Assembly: GCA_024305745.1 (NCBI GenBank)
Contig: JAHRBS010000002.1
Coordinates: 2,976,001 to 3,040,000, forward strand
Direction of reading: 5' to 3'
Length of the DNA: 64,000 bases
Source of the DNA: Polyporus tsugae
Taxonomy: Eukaryota > Basidiomycota > Agaricomycetes > Polyporales > Polyporaceae
The notes beneath the pieces were generated by a model that was not told the origin of the DNA, made no database searches, and worked only from the letters and a program-made list of their open reading frames with translations. Position 1 is the first letter of the stretch. Each line of letters starts with the position of its first letter. Made by a program: the position numbers and the translations under genes. Of this stretch, positions 34,455 to 44,585 are shown in pieces.

Positions 34455-34865
34455 ACCTCGCCAGCCAGCGCATATAGCTGGACACTGCTGGATGCATGTT
34501 TTCAGCCAGTGACCCCCAGGCCTGCGTTCAGCGCGCGAGACAGCAAAGGTACATTTCACTACTGCACTCACTGCCCCCGGTGCACCAGCTCGCACATACA
34601 GCTGGGTGCCGTATACGCTGCCAGCAACTCCCGGCCTCCGTCCAGCACGCGAGACATCCAAGGTGCGTCACACCGCTCGCACACAGCTGGGTGCCGCTGG
34701 ATGCGTATTCACCGCCAGTGACTCCCAGCCTGCATTCCGCGCGCAAGACAGCCAAGGTGCGTAACGACTGCACTCACCGCCCCGGCCGTCCCAGTTGTCT
34801 GCGCATTTGCCGCCAGCGAGCGTTCCGCGCGCGAGACAGTCAAGGTATGTAACAACTACACTCAC
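34455..34865. repeat. Degenerate minisatellite (unit 1)
   Basis: About four imperfect repeats of roughly 100 bp. Each contains a CACA.AGCTGGGTGCCG block, a GCCAGY.ACTCCC block, a CGCGCGAGACAG.CAAGGT block and an ACTGCACTCACC block. Copy number and sequence differ from the equivalent array at 43975-44290. Confidence 0.75.
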
Positions 34866-35678
34866 CTTCACACTGCAACCTTGGCTGGACAGCGGAGCGC
34901 GACGAGACCCATGTCGCCACCATGCGTTGCTTCAAACCGTGAGAGGTGGGGTTCCCTGATGGAATTAAGCTGAGGACATCAAAGTCTTCCTGCATACGGC
35001 CCGCCATGTTCGCCCTGACGGTCTCAGACAGCAAGAATCCGAATGGGAGTTCGTTCACGATGTTCTGGTCGCCAATGACTCACCATGGACATTCTACAGC
35101 GCATCCTTCTGCGGCGCGCCAACGTGCATCATCCGGAGTGCGTCTGCGGGCGTGAAGAGGGCCATTATGCGAGGACACGGGGGACAGGCCCGTGGCACTG
35201 AGATGATGCGGGTAGGACCATCCGAGTTGACAACGAGTCACAGTGCTGCCGCTGGATGTGCCATGGACCATGACCTTCGTGTCCGTCTTGTTCTGATTGC
35301 TTTAGGATGAGGAAAGGTAAGTGAACATGAAATATAAGTCAGCGTACCTTTGTGAATGCTGTGCCCAAGACTGCCGGCCACCGCTCAAGCTCCTCATCTG
35401 CGACATTACCCACCAAATATGCCTCAACACTGCACTGAGACTCTGATGCCCAAATGGTCGCCACAACCCCGTCTCCGCCATCACCGCAGTGGTTGGTTCT
35501 GAGGGTACTAATTCAGAGCTGTGATTAGCGGACATATGTGCAGCAAGTACAGTCGACTGGCATACACACCACAAAACTATGCTCCATCGCCACAAGGAGT
35601 GCCGGACATTGAAGGTACAGGAGCTTCTGCCTTGCTGATGGCAAACAGTGTTGTGTGTTCAGCGACAGACATTCTGCG

Positions 35679-35701
35679 AGCAGAGAGAGAGAGAGAGAGA
35701 G
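35679..35701. repeat. (AG)n microsatellite (unit 1)
   Basis: Run of about 11 AG units; the same run is at about 45059-45081 in unit 2. Confidence 0.9.
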
Positions 35702-38700
35702 GGATGTAATGCTGTTGACATCAGGTGACAGACGACTCGGAGCGCAGTGGAGGGGGCCAGCCGCGAGAAGGGGAAAGGCGACGAGGACCGGCTGTCACAA
35801 TGTCATATACCCCATTAATAATTCCAGAGTCATTCGAGTGCGCACAGGCCAGCCAGCTCATGATGTGACAGTGTTTGGCTATGCATAACCATGTTTCTGT
35901 CAGCGCACGGCCCACTGGTGCCCGGTGCCGCTTAGGCTCAAGTTTCCCCCAACCACTTGTCTCCGAGTCAATTCCGAGGTTATATTCTGATTCCGTATCA
36001 AACCCTTCTCGGTCTGGTCTCGCACACAACTCTTACAGTGCGCTCCCTCACTAATGCAAGGACTTGAAGTCAACATGAATGTATTTTCAACTTCAGCCAG
36101 ACAATTTACATTTCGGACGTGTGCACCTAGACTTGGTGCTGCAGACCTTCGCGCGCACTGCGGATCACCCCAAATATTAATATTGCTTCCGCATGCACTT
36201 AATTCCCTCCGCCGATTAGAGCCGGGACCGTGTTTCAAACTGTGCCGAGACCACTCTGTCATGATGATATTCAGGCTCAATTTTCCCTTCAGGCCGGACT
36301 AAATACTATTTGCATCCTTGGCATTCAACAAGCTTCAGGACTGTCCCAGGCCACACTGTCCATGTCGTCTCCTTGCGCTATAGGATGCTAGAACTCGTTA
36401 GTTAGAAAGTCAGAGTAAGACTTATACGCATGAGTCTGGGAAAGGCAGCAAAGTGGAGAGCAGGGCCCCAAGCGCAACTTGAGATGTTGTATCGATTTGC
36501 ACGTTCTGCATCGTGTATTTCTGTAGCGACTGTCCACTGGACTGCGAGGATGCAGGTAAATCAGTAATACAGTATTTTGACGGACCCGATGAGCATCCAT
36601 CGGCGCAGGACCATTGCAACCGGACAAGTCTCCCCGCGGCCGGTTGAAATTTTGGACTGTGTCCGGGGACAACATGTCTGCACTATCCAATTTGAGAGGT
36701 ACTATGACGGATGGCCTGCCCGCCGAAATTGTCAGCCAGGTTACACAACTTCTGCTCATATTCCCCATGCTTATGTAGTAGGCCTCGATTTACGGCAAAA
36801 CCCCGAGCGAGCATGCAATCAGCGTGAATGGGGCGCCCGCTTCGCAAAGTGAGGACGGTCCCACATTTGACGCGCTTCCAAGTGCAGGGTTCTATTTCCC
36901 CCGGAGGTGGCTAAAGCCATTTCCTCCGTCTGGGCATTCCGTAGGTGAGTCCATTCGTCCGCAACGCTGTGGCGCCAGTCTCCCGTCCGGCTCGCCCGTG
37001 ATGCACGTTTACGAGTTTACGAGTCATGCCCTGCGACCGTCGTGATTGCGGAACATCGTGCGCTTGGACCGTGTGTACATATCCCGCGCACGGGCCAGCC
37101 TCTCGCTACAAAAGGGGTCCGTGAACGCGCTGAACAGACAGACTCCCCCCCGCCACACTACCGCTCGACATTGCACTGACCACTTCGCTGGCCACGAGCC
37201 GATCCTGAGTTTCGACCAACGCGCTCGCAACCTCCGTTGGCAGTGTCATGGTCTCCGTATGGGGCTGGCTTTCATGACCGACGTGTTCCCTGCATCGCGT
37301 GCTGTATGTCCGGTGAGTTGTTTGCACGCCTATCCTGTACCTAGATCTAAAATACGATTGTCAGTTCGTCTTGAGACCTGACGATCTATTCGCTCATCTA
37401 CGTACCTGCAGATCAGGGTCCCCGGCCGACCTCCACGCGAGGCCAAGTGCAATTACAGTATCTACCGCCGCATCTGGTGAGTCAGGGCCGGACGCCGAGG
37501 TTGTCGTGCTGACGACATTTGTCACATCTATTAGATCTTGTCCCGGTAAGCTGAGTAGGCTTCGCGCGGCGGGTTCGCCAGGGGAGTCCGTGCCGTCGCT
37601 CCGAGCGCAATCTCCCGCTCCTTCAGCACCAACTACCCACTCTAGACTCCAGGCGCGTGAGCATCGTCCAAGAATACTGAAGGCCGCGTACCTGTTCAAC
37701 TGCCCGTCCCGCCAGGTACGTGTTCTCCCGACGGTAGGGCCGACACCTAACCTCCCTGCAGCAGTTCCCAACTACCGGTTTGCATCTCGACCACCTCAAG
37801 TTTCGCTTGCGCGTCCAAAACCCCGCAGTTCTGGGGCACACCAAGGCAGTCCTGATCGCATAAAATATATTCGGGCTCTGTTAGCGTAGTTACACCGTCT
37901 CGCGTATGTACTGACCCCAGCCTGCCAGACGTGCTACCTCTCGTGCTCGCCACAATCACCCGCCGCGCACCGCGGTTAAGTTCCCGAGTCCATTGTCAGG
38001 CACGCGGGCTGGTGATTCCAGCCGACACCAGCGTGGACTCCCCGCTGGGAGGCTCGTCGGGGCGCGGCGCCCACCTGGCGGAGTGCCGTCCTCGTTCACG
38101 GCCGTCTTGATTCCAGCCGACTCCGGCCGTCCATGACGTGTTCGTGCCGTCAGGATGTCTTCTGAGCTTGGCGGCTCGCCGGGCAGATGACATCTCAACG
38201 GATGCCGGATTTGAGGTACGCGCTGCATGCATTCTCTTTTGTTCACGCATAGGCGGCGGCGGCGTCGATTCCGTTTGGCGCAAGCTCGGGGCCGTCCCGG
38301 ATACCATTTGAGGTGGCTAGAAAGCCCGGATAACCTCGTCAGCCGTGCGCACGCGTGCTCTCGCTGAGAGACTCACCACGATGGCGAGCGCGCTCCCGAG
38401 CGTGGTAAGCCAGTACCGTGCTCATATGAACACGGGCCCGTGCCGGGGAGAGGTCGGGAGGCGGTCTACCGACGCCCGTTCAACGGGATCTTGATGATCC
38501 TGTGCTCTGGGTCAAGTCGACCTCATGCCCGCCGGCACCGAGTCTCCCATTCTCGGCTTCTGGACGCCCTAGGCGTGTCGCATGGACTCCATTACGTCCG
38601 TCCGAGCTGTACAGCTTGACCCGAGTGGCGCTGCCGGCCGTCCGTCTAGCCTAGGACGCGAGTTGCCTCCGGGCACCCGTCTTCGACGCGGCCAAAGACC

Positions 38701-39961
38701 AAGTTTTGAAAGTCATCTCCAGCAGCCGGGAACCGTTCGTGCGTGCTCCCTGGGACCCACAAACACCGCGTAAAATGTACGCCGCGCCTTGAAAAGAGAC
38801 GGGCGGGAGAGGTTGCACGCACTGTGCCCGGCCAGACATGAAATCGCGTTTTCGGCCGGATTTCCAACCTCGTCCGATCGCCGCAAAACCGGCCGCACAC
38901 GTTGTGGGGCGATGCATGGGTCCTAAATATAAGTATTAGCATGCACGGACACGCAGGTGGCGTGAGGGAGACCTGGTTTTCTCACTCACTGCGCACAGAG
39001 TTCCGGCTCGCGCACCAGCAGTATTGTCCCGGGGCTTGTCAGCCGTCGTTTGGAGCTCATCTAGCATCGCTTGGCGTGCCCCGAACGACGGTTAGACGGT
39101 CCCAAGCGGGGCAGAGGTAGACGAGGCGGGCGGTGATGAGACACGCGGCACGGTGCAATGAAACCGACATTTTGCGTCAATTTTTGAAACCCTCGTGAGC
39201 GGGGAAAAATGGCGCCGGCGAGTCGTGCAGATGTTCGTGGATGCTTGTATGCCACTTGCGCCGACTGGGCGAGGTTGTACACTTGGGGTACATATCGCGT
39301 GTTTGGTGGATGCGGCAGGGAGCGGCCATGCGAACGCCTCACGGCCCGCTTCCGAATGCGTGCAGCCTGCTGTACCATCAATGCTGGCGTCCTGGGACAT
39401 GGATTTTCTGGCTGCATGTCAGCGCATCGTCAGCGGAAAGACGATATACATATACTGCGAGCATGGCGTACCTAGGCGGTGCTGATCCCGGGCACTCTGC
39501 GCGGCCAGACCGCCGTTCCTTCCGCACCTGCATTGTCGGGGAACCATGCGCGTTGCATTCGCGCAGTTTCCACACTTGGCCCGCACGCCTGGGGACATTC
39601 TCGAGGCCAGACGAGTGGTGCGTCGGTTGTGGCGGCTTCGGACTTGATTGCCGGCACAAGTCACCTTGTGGACGCCTTTGCGTACGCGACGGCCAACGTC
39701 GCGGCGGCATCGTGGCTGCCTATTTCAGGTCAGCACAGAGGTTGCGGAGAGAAAAGATATCGCGCGTCGAACTCACCTTCGAGGGGAGGTGCCAATGTTG
39801 AGCTCTTCGGGCAGACTGTCGCCCGTTCCTTCCACACCTGCGCTGCTCTCGGCCCTTGTGTCCGTTCCATTCATTCCCCAATCGCCTATGCGACGGAAAC
39901 ATCGTGGGAACGTGAAAACCCCTGAGAGTTCGCGTGAGATGCGAAGGAGAAGGAGATCTGG

Positions 39962-40019
39962 AGCGTGGACTTACCCACGCTCGAGGGCTCGAATCCCGCC
40001 TCTTGCGGGCATGTCCACG
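39962..40019. repeat. Nested inverted repeats
   Basis: GAGCGTGG and CCACGCTC (8 bp, 6-nt loop) form one hairpin and CCCGC/GCGGG (5-nt loop) a second. Alternatively GCGTGGAC pairs with GTCCACGC to close the whole segment. The segment between includes GGCTCGAATCC, like a tRNA B box, but no A box or acceptor stem is present. An identical copy is in unit 2 at 49295-49352. Confidence 0.55.
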
Positions 40020-40997
40020 CCGTTAGAATGGCGCCGAGCCGTTCCTTGCAACGCATAGGGGCTGTTGAGAACCCGATTGATGGGTTCGGGCATGTGGAGG
40101 AGGAGGTGGTACCGTGGTAGGTGGGCGCTGCCTGTGGCGGGGACGATGTCGGGCTGAGTCGACGTTCTCCGGCAGGCTCACAAAGCTCGCGTGTTGCGAG
40201 CTGTCGCAACACGCCGACGGCGCTGGTTTGATGTGACTGTAATGTTGCAGGGCGTACAGGTGGTGTGCAGAGGTCGTCGGGAGCGAGCACGGCCGTCTAA
40301 GCAGGAGGACGGCGACTCTGGACGCCGGACAGCGTGTACCGTCGGGTGCATAGTGTCCGACGCTTCCTTGGCATCAGAAAGGCGACGAGAGCTGCTTTGG
40401 GCACAGTGAGCATGCAGGAAACAAGAACAGCAGGCGGGAGACTCACCTGCATGTATGAGGCCGGCGAGCGAGGTCCAGACAGACAGGAAATGGTCTCCCT
40501 GCCGCATGCTTGTGAGAGAACATTGATGAACGCGTCTGATGCGAACTTGCAAGCAGTTTGAGGGGTGTCCGACGTGTTGAATGGCGGGAAATGTCGAATT
40601 CTCGGCCTGCAACTCGAGAGATCAGGCGAGTGCGGCCGAGATTGAGGACGGGGTGCGATCCTTGCGCGGAGAGATCGAGAGGGGAGATGATAAGGTACCT
40701 GATAAGCGCGAATACGAATCGTGCAGGGGCGGGACTCGGGTGGTAGAGGCAGAACAGGGATGCAGGCGAGGGACGATAGCAGGCGAGGGAAGTATTTAAG
40801 AGAAGGTGGAGACGAATGGGCCGAGTGCAGCCATGTACTGCTGTAGACGTATTTGCGCCGGAAGCGAGTGCGGGATGTCGTGGAAGGGGGTGGAGAGGCC
40901 AGCGGAGGAGGTTGAGAACACAGGAGACGAGGGAGAGGCTCTCTGAAAGAGCCGGCGAAAAGAGAGGACACGAGCGCCTGAAAACGGGCAGCTGGCC

Positions 40998-41620
40998 AGC
41001 TTCAAGTGTCGACGGAGGTGACGGTTGTGGTTCACGCGCACGGATGGACTCGGAGGCGTTGCCCGAAACAGTAATCGACGCCCACACGTGGCACGGGTGT
41101 CTCCAATGGTATAAATTCTCTATTTGCGTCGTGGCCGCGGGTTTTTCTCAACTCATTTCCCGGACTCGCACTATTGTCCCCCTGCGACATACTCATCCTT
41201 TCTCGCAGGAGTCTACCGCAAGTCCCAGACGGACATGCTGTTCCTAGCTGGAGCGCACGCCATCTTCACGAATGTCGGAAACGGCGAGGGCGTGTTTTTC
41301 CTTACCAGGGCCGGGACATCCTCTCCACGAAGCTTCCCCATGGTTAGTCCTGTATATCTGTGTTTCCCTGTACTATCTACTCCATGAACTGTCAATGCAT
41401 TCCATTTCGCCGTCTCATGCTCAGAGGTAGCGTCATATCGAAAGCGCACCCACATTCCACCGATGCGGCATCAGGTCTCGTCAAGGCATTCTTTTATCGA
41501 CTGTAACTACACACTTCAAACCCTCGTCTGTCTTGCTAAACCGTGTCCGCCCTAGAACTATTGTGGGGTAGTGGGTATGCACCATAACTAGACACGCCAA
41601 AAGCGCACGAGCGTCGAAGG
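40998..41620 (+). repeat. Promoter module, unit IV
   Basis: Same layout as unit III: CGACGGAGGTGACGG, CACGTGGCAC (41086), a TATAAAT box at 41110-41116, the TTGTCCCCCTGCGACATACT block and a CTCGCAG acceptor-like site before the small ORF. Sequence immediately after the ORF (TGAACTGTCAATGCATTCC) is also shared. Confidence 0.7.
41235..41387 (+). CDS. Conserved 50-aa ORF in promoter module (unit IV)
   Basis: Starts MLFLAGAHAIFTNVGNGEGV and runs through FFLTRAGTSSPRSFPM. Two residues shorter than the unit III version because of an indel that keeps the frame. It is identical to the unit V copy, as expected from the recent duplication, so only the unit III comparison is informative. Coding status is unproven. 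Confidence 0.35.
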   Translation: MLFLAGAHAIFTNVGNGEGVFFLTRAGTSSPRSFPMVSPVYLCFPVLSTP

Positions 41621-41639
41621 TTGAACTTCGAAACGCACC

Positions 41640-42060
41640 TGAACGCACCTGTCGAGGACGGACCTAGTACTCCGCTACTTAAAGTGAGCCCTACGAAGCA
41701 CCCAACTCAGTCGGTGTCGACCAAGGCCGCCCGTTCCGTGCGAGAGATCTGGACCGAACCCAGCACGTTTCGCGCACAAGCACGCCGTCCTCGCGGCCCT
41801 CCGAAGGCACGCTCGCCTCCGATTGGCAACAGCTCCACCCTCCCACGTTCGGGACCTGGGACGACGTCCCAGAGCACTCGGCCACCGCGGCTCAGGCAGG
41901 TTGCTCCCTGTCGCGCTCGGCCCACCGTCTGCCGCCAGCTCGAGTTTGGGGGGACGTCTCCCATATCCACGCGAACGCAGAACGCTCGAGAAGCCCGCCA
42001 TGGAGTTGTGCTCGAAGGAAGCCCCAGAGGACACTGGCCGATAAGCCGGCGGAGGGGCGC
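41640..42060 (+). pseudogene. BTB type 1 relic (unit IV)
   Basis: FAHKHAVLAAL (about 41765-41800), the CTCCACCCTCCCACGTTCG stretch and LLPVALG (about 41901) correspond in order to LAHKYAV, LFPPTFD and LPVALY of exon 2 in copies C and D. Several frameshifts separate the blocks. Related to, but less complete than, the unit III relic. Confidence 0.6.
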
Positions 42061-42459
42061 AGGGTGTACAATGCTGGAGCCTGGTGTTGCCAGAGCGTCG
42101 AGATTCAGACAGGTGCGAAGGGGGATGATGAGGGACGGCAGGAGCGACTCGAAGGCAGAGCGGCCAGTCAACTAGTCAAGCTGGAGTCAGGCACCTGAGC
42201 AACGCGCGTATCCCATTCCGACCAGAAGAAATGCTTGCATGCACAGCTGAGTGGTGAGTAGGCGAAGCCTCCGGGATGGGCGGCGCGGGGTACAGGTACA
42301 GGCTAAGCAACGATGAGGGTATATAGATGATCGATCCGAATTCTACACGTTTTGTACAACAATCCGCTGCCCACAGTCCAAGTCCGTTGTACAAAGCGTA
42401 CCATTCGAATGGAGTGCCAGTGTCAACACAAAGCCGCGCCAGACGCCAACAACGTTAAC

Positions 42460-43275
42460 TCAAGACTGCGCGGGGTTGTCTTCTGCGAAGTACTCGTGGT
42501 TGTCGGCGTTGAAGACCGCCTCGGAGGGGCTGCTCTGCGCGAGCGACTTCGCAGCAGTCTGGCCGTAGACGTAGTCTTCGGTACCCCCGTTGACGGTGAA
42601 GTGCGATGCCTGTGAGGTGCGACAGTGCCGTCAGACATCGGTGGTTCCCATGGAAAAGAAACACCACCTGGAACGTACCTCGTGGATGAGCGTGCCCGCG
42701 CGCGAGTCGGTGCCGGTGTTGGGCGCGTCCCAGAAGGCGCCGCAGAGGTAGATGACGCCGAAGTCGTCGGGGTAGACGTACGCGTACGTGTCCGAGTCGG
42801 TGCACGTGCAGTCGTACGTGAACGTCGTGTAGTCGTGCGAGTTGATGTTCGTGAAGTGGCTCTGCGCGGTGCTGTGGCGCGAGCTCGTGTACGTGCCGAA
42901 CCACGTCGTGTAGCGCGTCGTGGAGGACGTGTGGCTCTCCAGGTACGACTGCGTGGCCGCGGCGTAGCTCTGGGCGGACGGCGCCGCGGTGTTCAGCGCG
43001 GACTGCTCACTGGTAGTACTCGACGAAGCAGTCGCGTGTCGAGGTAGCCGGTGGTTGGGGCACACACATTGTTTGCCGGCGGGCGAAGCTGGGCACGGCT
43101 GGTAGCCTCGTGTGCGCGGACAGGTGGGGGGGATTTCCTGCCTTGTAAACAAACACGGACTCTGGGAGAGTTCTGGAGAGATGTAGATGTGCACAGGGTG
43201 GGTCATGTACAGTGGGCCGTTGAGGCCGTGAAGCTCGGGCGTTGGAAAGCGGTCATTTCGAAAGCGGGAGGACAC
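42460..43275 (-). CDS. 5'-truncated M35 protease with a new in-frame N-terminus (copy 1)
   Basis: Same structure as 32925-33740: exon 3 is 42460-42609, and exon 2 remnant plus new N-terminus is 42679-43275, giving 248 aa. Junction at 43008/43009. The new part begins MSSRFRNDRFPTPELHG and stays open with only a few substitutions relative to copy 0. The metal ligands and catalytic Glu of the protease are kept. Whether it has a promoter is unknown; the sequence upstream of its ATG comes from the unit interior. Confidence 0.6.
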
Positions 43276-43974
43276 GGCGTCTGTTTCGGCTACTTGGAGT
43301 CTCGGACGTGTCTCGCTTGCTTGTGGCTGCGTCTCTCATCTCTGCACTCTACGCTACGTATTCACTGTGTCCTACGTGCACCTCGCCTTCCTCCCCCACC
43401 ACTGCACTGTGCTGCGGCCAGCGAACAGCGTCGAAAACCCGGTCGGGATCAAGGTTGGAGCAGGCGGGTCGGCGTGAGGAGTAGACCGTGGATATGTCGG
43501 GAGAGGCGGATGGTGGCATGCCAGTGTCGGGCGACCGCATGTCTAGGTACGTCCTGTTCTCTGTTCCCTCTCCTCCTCCCGAGCTCCCATCACCCTCTCC
43601 GCCCAACTAAGTCCGCTCCCCCTGCCGTCGCTTCGAGCGAGCGAGCGAGTGTGGCCACTCGCTTTCTTCTGACCTTGGCACTTGCACAGCGGCGCGCGGT
43701 GGGAGCAAGTCGACTCGCCGGCCGGAACGGGCACCAGCGGCCGGGGCCTGAAGACAAGTCAGCGATGACGCTCGGAGCGCAAGTGTTGTGCAAAGTACGA
43801 TTCGGATGCGCGGAGACGCGACCGGACATTGCCGGCGAGTGCACGGGACGGACGAGAGATGAGTACGATAAGTGCCGTTTTCCGCCTCCGAGTCCCTACT
43901 TTGGAACCACGCCCACCCTCTCCGTCATAAGCCTCGTTCTTGCGCGTGGCAGGTGAGTGCGTCCCACATCTCTC

Positions 43975-44290
43975 CCGCCACACCTCGCCGGCCGGCGCAT
44001 ATAGCTGGACACCGCTGGATGCGTGTTTGCAGCCAGTGACAGCGCGCGAGACAGGGAAGGTGCGTCTCACTACCGCACTCACCGCCCCCGGCGCGCCAGC
44101 TCGCACATACAGCTGGGCGCCGCTGGATGCGTATATGCCGCCAGCAACTCCCAGCCTCCGTTCGGTGCGTGAGACAGCCAAGGGCAGCGAGCGCCGCTGG
44201 ATGCATATAAGCCGCCAGCGGTGCCCGGCCTGCATTCAGCGCACAAAACAGCCAAGGTGCGTCACAACTGTGCTCACCATCCCAACGAGA
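43975..44290. repeat. Degenerate minisatellite (unit 2)
   Basis: About three imperfect repeats with the same building blocks as 34455-34865 but fewer and rearranged. Confidence 0.7.
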
Positions 44291-44504
44291 CCCCAGTCGC
44301 CTGCTTCGAATGGCGAGAGGCGGGATTATTGAGCCGAAGATGTTCAAGTCTTCCGGCATGCGGCCCGGTATTTCCCGATGGCGAGAATCCGATTCATTCA
44401 ACCTTGTCGCCGTGGACGTTCTCCGGGACATCCTTCTGCGGCATGGGGATGCGCATCGTCCGGAGCACCACATCTGCGGGAATGAAGGGGCTGTTATGCG
44501 AGGA

Positions 44505-44585
44505 TGCGACAAGAGGGCCAGGACGCGGCGAGAGGGCCAGGATGTGGCAAGAGGGCCAGGATGTGGCAAGAGGGCCGAGACGCGG
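44505..44585. repeat. 18-bp tandem repeat specific to unit 2
   Basis: About four copies of an AAGAGGGCCAGGATGTGGC-like unit, with variants GACGCGGCG. Unit 1 has no such run at the corresponding place, so it expanded, or was lost, after the duplication. Confidence 0.8.

Larger units (their letters stand above)
34870..40995. other. Interior of unit 1 without recognised genes
   Basis: Six kilobases in which I recognise no conserved protein on either strand. An (AG)n run lies at 35679-35701. Near 36674 an ATG opens a short frame with LPAEIVSQVTQLLL, faintly like the start of an F-box; it stops soon after. Long overlapping ORFs at 40297-41087 (minus) are Ser/Pro/Arg-rich and overlap each other in different frames, so I do not call them. 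A hairpin cluster lies near 39962-40019. The interval could hold a decayed transposon. Confidence 0.5.
33474..43008. repeat. Tandem segmental duplication, unit 1 (9535 bp)
   Basis: Matches 43009-52341 along its whole length. The offset is 9535 at the left, then 9380, 9348, and finally a constant 9333 from about 36775 to the right end, so the right 6 kb has no net indel and only scattered substitutions. The 33.5-34.0 kb part is also nearly identical, while 34.0-35.5 kb is diverged around a minisatellite. The left border falls inside the M35 gene copy and is the tandem junction. Confidence 0.92.

Noticed and set aside
39962..40019. tRNA gene call
   Set aside because: A B-box-like GGCTCGAATCC is present but no A box, anticodon arm or acceptor stem can be drawn.
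40297..41087. Two long overlapping minus-strand ORFs (224 and 214 codons), repeated at 49630-50420
   Set aside because: They overlap in different frames, are Ser/Pro/Arg-rich and run into the promoter module; conservation between units reflects recent duplication only.
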